A DNA stretch of 5,781 nucleotides, from contig CAMGGT010000073.1 of assembly GCA_946055715.1 (NCBI GenBank), positions 1 through 5,781 of the forward strand, read 5' to 3'. The DNA is from an uncultured Clostridia bacterium (GTDB lineage: Bacteria; Bacillota; Clostridia; Oscillospirales; CAG-272). The stretch's first letter is position 1. Every line of letters begins with the position of its first letter. Positions 1 to 5,755 of the stretch are shown piece after piece. The position numbers were made by a program, and so were the translations under genes. The notes below the pieces were generated by a model that had not been told where the DNA came from, searched no databases, and worked only from the letters and a program-made list of their open reading frames with translations.

Positions 1-1
1 C

Positions 2-1066
2 TTCTACCTCAATGCCACGATGGCCCCCCGCTGGACCTACACCTTTGACGGTATGTACCGCGTCAAGTGGGACAATGTCATGGCCGCCAAAGCCCGCGGC
101 GAGAAGGTGATGGTGCTGGTGGCCGGTTCTTCCGCCGTCTTCGGCTTCTCTGCGCAGTATATGGAAAAACTGATGGACGGAGAATACACGGTCGTGAACT
201 TCGGCACCATCTGCACCACCGCAGGCAGACTGTATGTGGAAGCACTCGCCTCCCTTCTGACCGAGGACGACATCCTCATCTGGGCACCGGAGGCCTCCAC
301 CGCCTATCAGATGGGCTCCGGCGTGCTTGACACCTTCAAGATCTTCCGCGACACCGAGGGTATGTACAACGTTTACCGCGCGGTGGACATTGCGCACTTC
401 TCCAACTATTTTGCCGGCATCACCGACTTCAACTCCGGCGCAAACGGCCGTATCGGCAAAGCTGCCCAAGACTATAACGGCTATAACATCCCTTCCGATC
501 CCAATGCCACCGCCACCCCCTATGATTTCAGATGCACCCATCCCGACACCTATGCCATCATCAACTACTACGGTGACCTGATCGCCGGCACCAAAAAGAA
601 CACCACCCAGAACAAGACCCCCGGCCACAAGGTCTCCTTTGACGGCAAGACCACTTCGGAGGTCATCAACGGCAGCACGGTCAGCGGGTCTGACATCACC
701 ACCTACGCCCCCTTGGCCAAAGCCGCGCTGAAGGCCCTGTCCGACAAGGGCGTGGGCGTGTACTTCGGCTTCTGCCCCGTCAACGAGAAGGCGCTGATCG
801 GTTCTGCCGGCACTACCAGCCAGCAGAGCTGGTATAATGCGTTTGTGGCCGAGCAGTTCGGCGCGACGGTGCTTGGCTCCTGCACGAACCATGTCTTCGC
901 ATGGAGCTACTTCACCTCCGGCGACTCTCATCACCTCATCGACAAGGGCACCCAGCTGAACACCTACCGCTACTACACCGAACTCTGCGCCGCGCTGGGC
1001 CTGACGGCCAAGACCGAAGCAGAGGCAAAGGCCGCCGGCGCGGGCGTGCCCGGTATCGACTGGTGA
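2..1066 (+). CDS. SGNH/GDSL-hydrolase-like protein, 5'-partial
   Basis: This is the C-terminal 354 residues of a protein with an SGNH-hydrolase-like fold; the frame is open to the window edge. The ATG at 20 is unlikely to be the start: it has no ribosome binding site, and similarity to the downstream paralogue (3549-5711) begins before it. Seen directly: a nucleophile-type block AGSSAVFGF (Gly-Ser-Ser at 125-133), then VVNFG, DDILIWAPE, VYFGFCPVN and a C-terminal block GDSHHL (Asp codon 923, second His codon 932), giving the classic Asp-x-x-His spacing. The same blocks occur in the same order in the paralogue. Between the APE and FCP blocks it has an Asn/Thr/Gly-rich stretch that makes this part longer than in the paralogue. 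It ends about 40 residues after the His block and has no LRR domain. Known: such proteins partner MBOAT acyltransferases (AlgJ/AlgX, DltD, PatB). Inferred: an extracytoplasmic acyl esterase/transferase, with its membrane anchor encoded upstream of the window. The substrate is unknown. Confidence 0.82.
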   Translation, partial: FYLNATMAPRWTYTFDGMYRVKWDNVMAAKARGEKVMVLVAGSSAVFGFSAQYMEKLMDGEYTVVNFGTICTTAGRLYVEALASLLTEDDILIWAPEASTAYQMGSGVLDTFKIFRDTEGMYNVYRAVDIAHFSNYFAGITDFNSGANGRIGKAAQDYNGYNIPSDPNATATPYDFRCTHPDTYAIINYYGDLIAGTKKNTTQNKTPGHKVSFDGKTTSEVINGSTVSGSDITTYAPLAKAALKALSDKGVGVYFGFCPVNEKALIGSAGTTSQQSWYNAFVAEQFGATVLGSCTNHVFAWSYFTSGDSHHLIDKGTQLNTYRYYTELCAALGLTAKTEAEAKAAGAGVPGIDW

Positions 1067-1070
1067 AGCG

Positions 1071-1092
1071 TGCTGTTGCGCCTGCAACAGCA
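1071..1092 (+). terminator. stem-loop after the first gene, possible terminator
   Basis: Left arm TGCTGTTGC (1071-1079) and right arm GCAACAGCA (1084-1092) are perfect complements around a 4-nt loop, starting five bases after the stop codon. No T-run follows, so it is not a canonical intrinsic terminator. It may instead mark or protect the 3' end of the transcript, or help termination together with the stem at 1149-1173. Confidence 0.4.
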
Positions 1093-1148
1093 TCAAGTAA
1101 GAAGTTAAAGTGAAGAGTGAAAAAGTCATATAGTTGATGGCCGGATCA

Positions 1149-1173
1149 TTGCCTCCCTCCGGGATGGGAGCAA
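1149..1173 (+). repeat. bulged inverted repeat
   Basis: TTG + CTCCC (1149-1151 and 1153-1157, with C1152 bulged) pairs with GGGAG + CAA (1166-1173) around an 8-nt loop. It is a modest stem in a repeat-rich gap. No function can be assigned. Confidence 0.3.
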
Positions 1174-1267
1174 GGAGCAAGCGGGCGCAAAAGTAAAGCA
1201 TGTTGCATTGCACGGTACAATTGTATATTTGTCATTTACGGCCGCCATAGAATGTTCTCCTCATCCA

Positions 1268-1307
1268 CCGCTTCGCGGTCTCCCTTCCCCGCCGGGGAAG
1301 GGAGACC
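1268..1307. repeat. perfect 14-bp inverted repeat with an overlapping small hairpin
   Basis: GGTCTCCCTTCCCC (1277-1290) and GGGGAAGGGAGACC (1294-1307) are perfect complements around a 3-nt loop. A second small hairpin, CCGC-TTC-GCGG (1268-1278), shares two bases with the left arm, so both cannot form fully at once. No T-run follows on either side. From memory, short palindromes of the CTTCCCC/GGGGAAG type recur many times between genes in Oscillospiraceae-like genomes, so a dispersed repeat is more likely than a site specific to this locus. That comparison was not tested here. Confidence 0.6.
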
Positions 1308-1322
1308 AATGATAGACCTACG

Positions 1323-1411
1323 GCAAAGGGGCTGTCGCAAATGCGAAAATGCACTTGCAACATCCCCTTTGCTCTCTTTTCAGCCCCGTTTTCATGCGAT
1401 AGCCCCTTCGC
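1323..1411. repeat. nested inverted-repeat element (MITE-like or attenuator-like)
   Basis: The outer ends GCAAAGGGGCTGTCGCA (1323-1339) and the complement of 1395-1411 match at 15 of 17 positions, like terminal inverted repeats of an 89-bp element; weaker similarity extends inward to about 1350 and 1388. The left half also folds on itself: 1323-1344 pairs with 1351-1372 as 19 base pairs with three single mismatches (9 + 3 + 4 + 3) around a 6-nt loop. The GGGGCTG at 1328-1334 can also pair with CAGCCCC at 1381-1387. One segment therefore has three competing partners. This fits a miniature inverted-repeat element or a leader with alternative RNA folds. There is no room for a transposase and no clear target-site duplication is visible. 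Confidence 0.55.
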
Positions 1412-1414
1412 TAT
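1399..1414 (+). repeat. small hairpin at the right end of the repeat element
   Basis: ATAGC (1399-1403) pairs with GCTAT (1410-1414) around a 6-nt loop. It overlaps the right terminal repeat of the larger element, so it competes with the long-range pairing. It is short and could be chance. Confidence 0.3.
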
Positions 1415-1432
1415 GAGGACATCTGCGGCCGC

Positions 1433-1507
1433 TTTTTTGCTTTTTTGCCGGTTTATCCGTTTTTGCGTCTATTTCTGCTTTTTTTGCTTTTACTTTCCGC
1501 ATTTTTT
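1433..1507 (+). other. T-rich leader tract
   Basis: Starting directly after the palindrome GCGGCCGC (1425-1432), the + strand carries T-runs of 4 to 7 at 1433-1438, 1441-1446, 1460-1464, 1479-1485, 1488-1491 and 1502-1507, separated by short GC-containing words. It ends a few bases before the ribosome binding site of the next gene. If transcribed it would be an unstructured, U-rich leader. The first T-run after GC-rich structure could also end transcription that reads through from upstream. It can be translated as a Phe/Leu-rich string, but that is a composition effect. Confidence 0.4.
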
Positions 1508-1511
1508 GTCC

Positions 1512-1518
1512 GAAAGGA
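1512..1518 (+). promoter_or_regulatory. ribosome binding site deciding the start at 1526
   Basis: GAAAGGA lies 7 bases before ATG 1526. It favours this start over an in-frame TTG at 1445, which has no such site and would add a Phe/Leu-rich leader read from the T-rich tract. Confidence 0.75.
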
Positions 1519-1525
1519 AAACCGT

Positions 1526-1981
1526 ATGAATCTTGCTGTGTTGACTGTGCTGTGGCAGATCGCGGGACGCTTCCTGCAACCCTATGCCGAGCTGCTGCCC
1601 CGCCTTCTGTGGGGCGGCGTGGCGCTCTGCTATCTGGTGCTGTTGGTGCTGCCCGCAAAAGGGCCTGTCGGCCGGGTCTTTTCTAAGATGTTTCTTGTCG
1701 CGTTGCTCTGCTTGCATGTGGCGGGCATCTATGTGCTGATGGCGGCGGGCGTGTCGCTGGAATGGATCCTGGCGCTGCTGCTTGCCTCGGCCGTGGTGGG
1801 CGTATCGCTTGGCGACCTGCGGGGCGGTGGGAGATACACCGTCATGCTTTGCCTGTGCGCGGTGGCCGTCTGTGTGCTGCTTCTGGCAAAGGTGTCTCTT
1901 TGGATGCCCATTCTCGCGGCGACTCTGACCGTACTTGTGTGCGTGCTTGCCCGGTGCAGAAAGGGAGGGCGTGACAGATGA
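1526..1981 (+). CDS. small multi-pass membrane protein, function unknown
   Basis: This is a 151-aa protein that I do not recognise. It is very hydrophobic, with about five likely membrane helices: residues 27-43, 54-74, 78-96, 105-121 and 124-142. A short amphipathic N-terminus (1-25) precedes them. Charged loops include the Lys/Arg-containing segment at 44-54 and the Gly/Arg segment around 97-103. The C-terminus is basic (RCRKGGRDR), which suggests it faces the cytoplasm. No catalytic motif is visible. Its stop TGA (1979-1981) overlaps the ATG of the MBOAT gene in an ATGA arrangement, so the two are probably translationally coupled and made in a fixed ratio. Inferred role: an accessory subunit or membrane partner of the acyltransferase. 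It could also be an unrelated small membrane protein that happens to lead the operon. Confidence 0.72.
   Translation: MNLAVLTVLWQIAGRFLQPYAELLPRLLWGGVALCYLVLLVLPAKGPVGRVFSKMFLVALLCLHVAGIYVLMAAGVSLEWILALLLASAVVGVSLGDLRGGGRYTVMLCLCAVAVCVLLLAKVSLWMPILAATLTVLVCVLARCRKGGRDR
1961..1968 (+). promoter_or_regulatory. ribosome binding site inside the upstream gene
   Basis: AAGGGAGG lies 9 bases before ATG 1978 and inside the last codons of the small membrane-protein gene. It supports a 4-bp stop/start overlap and independent initiation as well as coupling. Confidence 0.75.
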
Positions 1982-3531
1982 CCTTCAATTCCGTCGCTTT
2001 TCTTATCTTCTACCCCCTGGTACTGCTGGGGTATTTTCTCTGCCGCAAGATCGGCGGCAAGGTGGGCAGGAACCTGTGCTGGGTCTTTCTGCTTGCGGCC
2101 AGCTACTTCTTCTATATGTACAGCCAATGGCGGCTGGTGTGGCTGATCCTCTTTACCACCCTGGTCTCCTGGCTCTGTTCGCTTGCCATCGAAAGCACAA
2201 ACGACCGCCTGCAAAAGGCCGAGTCGGAAGGCCGCGCCACCCCCGCCGTGCGCCGCCGCGCCAAGGCGGGCAAAACGCTGTGCCTGGTGCTCACGCTGGT
2301 GGCCTCGCTTGGCGTGCTGTTTTACTATAAGTACATCAACTTCATCCTGGGCACCGTCTCCACCGTTGCGGGGTGGTTTGGCGGCAGCGGCGCGCCGCTG
2401 ACCGTAGAAGGGGTGCTGTTGCCGGTGGGCATCTCGTTTTACACCTTCCAGACCCTATCTTATGCCATTGATGTCTATCGCGGTTCCATCAAGACAGAGC
2501 GGCACTTCGGCTACTATGCGCTGTTTGTTTCCTTCTTCCCCCAGCTGGTGGCCGGCCCCATTGAACGGCCGGGCAACCTGCTGCCGCAGCTCAAGGCGTT
2601 TATGCCCATCGGGCAGGACGACGTGCGGCGCGGTCTGCACAAAATGGCCGCCGGCTTCTTCAAGAAGCTGGTGGTGGCCGACCTGATCTCGGCCTATGTC
2701 AACCGCATCTATAACGGGCTGGACGGCTTCGATACCATCCCCGCCTTGGGGGTGGTGATCGCCACCGTGCTGTTTGCCGTGCAGATCTACTGCGACTTCT
2801 CGGGCTATACCGACATTGCCATCGGCTGTGCCCGCATCATGGGCATCCGCCTGATGAAGAACTTTGACCATCCCTATCGGGCCAAGACCGTGCGCGAATT
2901 CTGGACGCGCTGGCACATCAGTTTGTCCACCTGGTTCCGCGACTATATCTACTTCCCCCTGGGCGGCAGCCGTTGCAGTCGGGCCAAGCACCTGCGCAAT
3001 GTGGCCATCGTCTTTCTCATCAGCGGGCTGTGGCACGGCGCGGCCTGGACCTTTGTCATCTGGGGGGCGGTGCATGCCCTGTATCAGATCGTGGGCATTC
3101 TGACCCTGCCGGGGCGCGACCGCCTGCTGACCCGCCTGCATCTTGACCCCAAGGGGCGTCTGGTGGGGGCGGTGCGGTGTCTGTTCACCTTCATTCTGGT
3201 GGACTTTGCCTGGCTGTTCTTCCGCGCCAACAGCACCGCCGATATGCTCACCCTGCTGTCCACACTGGTCAACCCCGCCTGCTGGCAGTTCAACCTCGCA
3301 CAGGTGATGGAGGCGCTGGGCATGACACCGGTGGGCCTGCTGATCACCCTGCTGTCGGTTCTTCTGATGGTGCAGCTTGACCGCATCGTGCCCCACGGAG
3401 ACGAGCCGGACAAAACGGCCGGGGCCGTGCAGACGGGCGTGTTCTATGTGGTGGTGTGGTGCGTGATCGTCGCCTGGACCATCCTCATGCACAACGATCA
3501 GGCCAGCACCTTCATCTACTTTCAATTCTGA
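1978..3531 (+). CDS. MBOAT-family membrane O-acyltransferase (AlgI/DltB-like)
   Basis: This is a 517-aa polytopic membrane protein with clear MBOAT signatures. In order: FFPQLVAGPIERP (about 186-198), CDFSGYTDIAIG (from 272), FWTRWHISLSTWFRDYIY with Trp312-His313, FPLGGSR, and SGLWHGAAW with Trp352-His353; His353 is the expected catalytic histidine. A charged, probably cytoplasmic loop lies near residues 73-101, and hydrophobic segments fill most of the rest. The length is in the normal AlgI range. Known: family members take an acyl group, usually acetyl, from a cytoplasmic donor and deliver it across the membrane to a polymer, normally together with an SGNH-fold partner. Such a partner follows 17 bp downstream, and a related one lies upstream at 2-1066. 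Inferred: O-acylation of a surface polysaccharide or wall polymer. D-alanylation of teichoic acid (DltB) is less likely, because no dltA or dltC gene is present and AlgI-type motifs dominate. Confidence 0.95.
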   Translation: MTFNSVAFLIFYPLVLLGYFLCRKIGGKVGRNLCWVFLLAASYFFYMYSQWRLVWLILFTTLVSWLCSLAIESTNDRLQKAESEGRATPAVRRRAKAGKTLCLVLTLVASLGVLFYYKYINFILGTVSTVAGWFGGSGAPLTVEGVLLPVGISFYTFQTLSYAIDVYRGSIKTERHFGYYALFVSFFPQLVAGPIERPGNLLPQLKAFMPIGQDDVRRGLHKMAAGFFKKLVVADLISAYVNRIYNGLDGFDTIPALGVVIATVLFAVQIYCDFSGYTDIAIGCARIMGIRLMKNFDHPYRAKTVREFWTRWHISLSTWFRDYIYFPLGGSRCSRAKHLRNVAIVFLISGLWHGAAWTFVIWGAVHALYQIVGILTLPGRDRLLTRLHLDPKGRLVGAVRCLFTFILVDFAWLFFRANSTADMLTLLSTLVNPACWQFNLAQVMEALGMTPVGLLITLLSVLLMVQLDRIVPHGDEPDKTAGAVQTGVFYVVVWCVIVAWTILMHNDQASTFIYFQF

Positions 3532-3533
3532 CG

Positions 3534-3540
3534 AAAGGAG
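3534..3540 (+). promoter_or_regulatory. ribosome binding site deciding the GTG start at 3549
   Basis: AAAGGAG lies 8 bases before GTG 3549, within the 17-bp gap after the MBOAT stop codon. It rules out the earlier in-frame ATG at 3456, which lies inside the MBOAT gene and would add 31 residues without a signal-like character. Confidence 0.85.
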
Positions 3541-3548
3541 AAAGAACC

Positions 3549-5711
3549 GTGACAACCAAACAAAAAGCCCTGCTTTCCGGCCTGCTCTCGGCGCTTTTAC
3601 TCCTTTCTCTGCTGTTGCCTGCGGCGGGCATCCTGTTTCTTATGCCCTCGCAATTCTCGCATACGTTTTACGGCGCACTCAACGAAAAATACGACCGCCT
3701 CACCGGCATAGAAGACAAAAAACTGGTGGTCATCGGCGGTTCTTCCGTCGCCTTCGGCTACGACAGCGCCCTGCTTTCGCAGTATACCGGTTATCCCACC
3801 GTCAACTTCGGTCTGTATGCCGACCTGGGCACCAAGATCATGATGGAACTGGCCGAGGACAGCATTGGCGAGGGCGACATCATCCTGTTGGCCCCCGAGG
3901 TGGACGAACAGACCCTGTCGCTGTACTTCAACGGCCTTTCTGCCTTGAAAGCAACGGATGACGACCATTCCCTGCTCACAAAGCTGGACAAAAGCGACAG
4001 AGAAAAGGTCTGGGGGGCGCTGTGGGACTTCATGGCCGAGAAGGTCGGCTACTTCTTCTCGGGCGCACCCGACCCCGACGGGGTGTATAACGCCGGCAAC
4101 TTCAACGAGTACGGCGACATCGATCCGCAGAAGTTCCCCCGCCCGGAAAATGTCATGGCCGGTATGTACGACACGGGCAAAACCATCTTCCTGGAGTCGT
4201 GGGTCTATGCAGAGGCGTTTGTGGACTATGTCAACGACTTTGTGCATATGGCAGAGCAAAAAGGCGCCACCGTCTACTATACCTTCTGCCCCATCAACCG
4301 CCTGTCCGTCTCGCTTGAAAATGTGCCGGAAGGCACAGCGGATGCCGTCACTTACCTCTCCGACGGCCTGCTGGCCTATCTGCGGGACGCGCTGGACTGC
4401 GAGGTGCTGGGTACCCCCGCAGACGCGGTGATGGACGAAATGTATTTCTATGACAGCAATGTGCATTTGAACGACATGGGCGTGCCCATGCACACCGCGC
4501 GGGTGGCAGACCTCTTGTGCGAAAAGCTCGGCCGCCCGACAAACGCGCTTGAGACGGTCATGCAGTCAGAGGGCTACACCTGGCAGGAGGGCGACTTTGT
4601 CTTCCGCATGCTGGATGACGGCACCTGCGCCCTTGCGGGCGTGGAGGGGATCACGGCACGCACCACCCACCTGGTCATCCCCGACAGTTCCCGCGGCATC
4701 CCCGTCACCCGCATCACCCGCACGGCGCTGCGCGGCTGTGCTTCTCTGAATTCTCTGGTCATCTCTCCCGACAGCCCCTTGCGGGCGGTGGAAAGCGGTG
4801 CCTTCGAGGGGCTGCTTGACCTGTATGGGCTGTATTGCTTCTCCCTGTCTCCCATGCAGACCTTCCCCCTGCCGGAAGAAAGCAACCTCTCCTGCTTCTT
4901 CCCGGGTGAGCTTCTGCCGCGCTATCAGGCGGCAGAGGCCTTCTCGGCCTATGGCGGCCGCCTGTCGGCCACTCCCACGCAGTTCTCAGAATGGAAAGAG
5001 CTGGCCGACCGTGCGCTGGAAGACCTGGAACAGACCGCGGTTCTACAGGGTCAGGATGACCTGTTCCTCTATGAATCCATCGACGGCGGCCTCACCTGGA
5101 CGATCACCGGACTGACGGAAGAGGGCAAAACCATGCCCGTCCTTTCTGTGCCGGGCAGTTATACAGACCCCGAAACAGGCGCGTCCGGCCCGGTGACCAT
5201 CATCGGTTCGTTTGCCTTTGCGGGTGCCACCGAGCTGCGCTCGGTGGTGGTCTTCTCGGATGCCAACATCTGCTGCTTCTCCAACTATGCCTTTGCCGAC
5301 TCGTCGGTGACAGACTTGTATCTGTATCTGGAGGTCACCGACATCACCACCACGGTCAACCGCAATATGCTGACCGGCGCCCGCCCCGGCTTTCATCTGT
5401 GGATCGGCGAAGGGCGTGTCGCCGCCTATGCCAACGACTATGGCTGGTCGACCTTTGCGCAACCGGGGGATGACTATTACCGCGACTGCACCATCCCGGA
5501 GGAAGAGCTGTTCTCTCGCCTTCTTTCCTCCGACCCCGGCAACGCAAGCGACACCCCCGCGCAAAACGGCCCCGGCTGGTTGGTCGTGCTCCTGGCCTTC
5601 GGCGGCCTTGCGGTGCTTGCCGCAGGCGCGGCCATCCTCTCGCCGATGCTGAGCCGCAAAGACACCCCGGAAGAAAGTGCCGACCACCCCGCCGCCAAAG
5701 ACGGGAATTGA
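3549..5711 (+). CDS. membrane-anchored SGNH-like protein fused to two BspA-type LRR modules
   Basis: This is a 720-aa protein with a GTG start. Domains: a basic start (KQK) and hydrophobic anchor, about 7-32; an SGNH-like domain, about 55-335, with GGSS (63-66, likely nucleophile Ser66), VNFG (85-88), IILLAPE (111-117), a TFCPIN block and DSNVHLN (Asp302, His306); LRR_5/BspA-like module 1, about 350-468, with the typical LVIP, TALRGCASLNSLVI and closing LLPRYQAAEAF; module 2, about 505-635, with the GG-WTITG opening, VTIIGSFAFAGATELRSVVV and closing VAAYANDYGWSTF; and a C-terminal helix, about 677-699, followed by a charged tail. The likely topology places residues 33-676 outside the cell. 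The SGNH part is paralogous to the gene at 2-1066. Known: MBOAT proteins act with SGNH partners; BspA-type LRRs are surface binding modules. Inferred: the acyl-transfer or esterase partner of the MBOAT protein, with the LRR part binding glycan, wall or protein. The Asp-His spacing differs by one residue from the paralogue. Confidence 0.88.
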   Translation: MTTKQKALLSGLLSALLLLSLLLPAAGILFLMPSQFSHTFYGALNEKYDRLTGIEDKKLVVIGGSSVAFGYDSALLSQYTGYPTVNFGLYADLGTKIMMELAEDSIGEGDIILLAPEVDEQTLSLYFNGLSALKATDDDHSLLTKLDKSDREKVWGALWDFMAEKVGYFFSGAPDPDGVYNAGNFNEYGDIDPQKFPRPENVMAGMYDTGKTIFLESWVYAEAFVDYVNDFVHMAEQKGATVYYTFCPINRLSVSLENVPEGTADAVTYLSDGLLAYLRDALDCEVLGTPADAVMDEMYFYDSNVHLNDMGVPMHTARVADLLCEKLGRPTNALETVMQSEGYTWQEGDFVFRMLDDGTCALAGVEGITARTTHLVIPDSSRGIPVTRITRTALRGCASLNSLVISPDSPLRAVESGAFEGLLDLYGLYCFSLSPMQTFPLPEESNLSCFFPGELLPRYQAAEAFSAYGGRLSATPTQFSEWKELADRALEDLEQTAVLQGQDDLFLYESIDGGLTWTITGLTEEGKTMPVLSVPGSYTDPETGASGPVTIIGSFAFAGATELRSVVVFSDANICCFSNYAFADSSVTDLYLYLEVTDITTTVNRNMLTGARPGFHLWIGEGRVAAYANDYGWSTFAQPGDDYYRDCTIPEEELFSRLLSSDPGNASDTPAQNGPGWLVVLLAFGGLAVLAAGAAILSPMLSRKDTPEESADHPAAKDGN

Positions 5712-5722
5712 TCGTATGATGC

Positions 5723-5755
5723 GGGTGAGGCCTTTTTGAAAAAAGGCCCTCCCCC
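5723..5755 (+). terminator. stem-loop downstream of the operon, possible terminator
   Basis: GGCCTTTT (5729-5736) pairs with AAAAGGCC (5741-5748) around the loop TGAA. It can extend outward through AG/CT and GGG/CCC pairs with one bulge (C5749) and one mismatch. It begins 11 bases after the last stop codon. The T-run is inside the stem rather than after it and a C-rich stretch follows, so a canonical intrinsic terminator is not certain. It may be a 3'-end-stabilising hairpin or the edge of another intergenic repeat. Confidence 0.45.

Larger units (their letters stand above)
1067..1525. other. 459-bp gene-free intergenic region with hairpins and repeats
   Basis: No open frame here has a plausible ribosome binding site and protein-like composition. 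From left to right it holds a 9-bp stem just after the upstream stop codon, a purine-rich stretch of repeated AAGT/AGTGAA-like words (about 1096-1125), a bulged stem (1149-1173), a 10-bp palindrome TACAATTGTA (1216-1225), a perfect 14-bp inverted repeat (1277-1307), a nested inverted-repeat element (1323-1411), and a T-rich tract running up to the next ribosome binding site. The promoter of the three-gene unit should lie here, but I see no convincing -35/-10 pair. The layered palindromes suggest mobile or high-copy intergenic repeats that separated the first gene from the operon. Confidence 0.6.

Noticed and set aside
20..22. ATG at 20 as the real start of the first gene
   Set aside because: No ribosome binding site; the frame is open to the window edge and similarity to the paralogue extends upstream of it.
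1216..1225. Palindrome TACAATTGTA as a repressor operator
   Set aside because: A single 10-bp AT-rich palindrome with no paired promoter; it may be part of a dispersed intergenic repeat.
1203..1229. Possible promoter TTGCAT - 15 bp - TATATT
   Set aside because: Spacing is short and both hexamers are imperfect; it also lies more than 290 bp before the operon, with several hairpins in between. I cannot support it without transcript data.
1445..1525. Extended TTG start for the small membrane protein, adding 27 Phe/Leu-rich residues
   Set aside because: The extension is a translation of the T-rich tract, has no ribosome binding site, and ATG 1526 has a good one at the right distance.
1341..1529. 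Small Cys/Phe-rich open frame in the gap
   Set aside because: It has no ribosome binding site and its composition comes from the T-rich tract and the repeat element.
1978..3531. DltB (teichoic acid D-alanylation) identity for the MBOAT gene
   Set aside because: No dltA, dltC or DltD-like gene of standard form is nearby, and the motif set fits AlgI-type acyltransferases better.
3456..3548. Extended ATG start for the SGNH-LRR gene
   Set aside because: It lies inside the MBOAT gene, would add non-signal-like residues, and the GTG at 3549 has a strong AAAGGAG site followed by a basic-hydrophobic anchor.
2455..3555. Long antisense open frame opposite the MBOAT gene (and a similar one at 3597-4493)
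   Set aside because: These are shadows of GC-rich coding sequence: the products are rich in His, Gln, Gly and Val with no domain, while the + strand frames carry clear family motifs.
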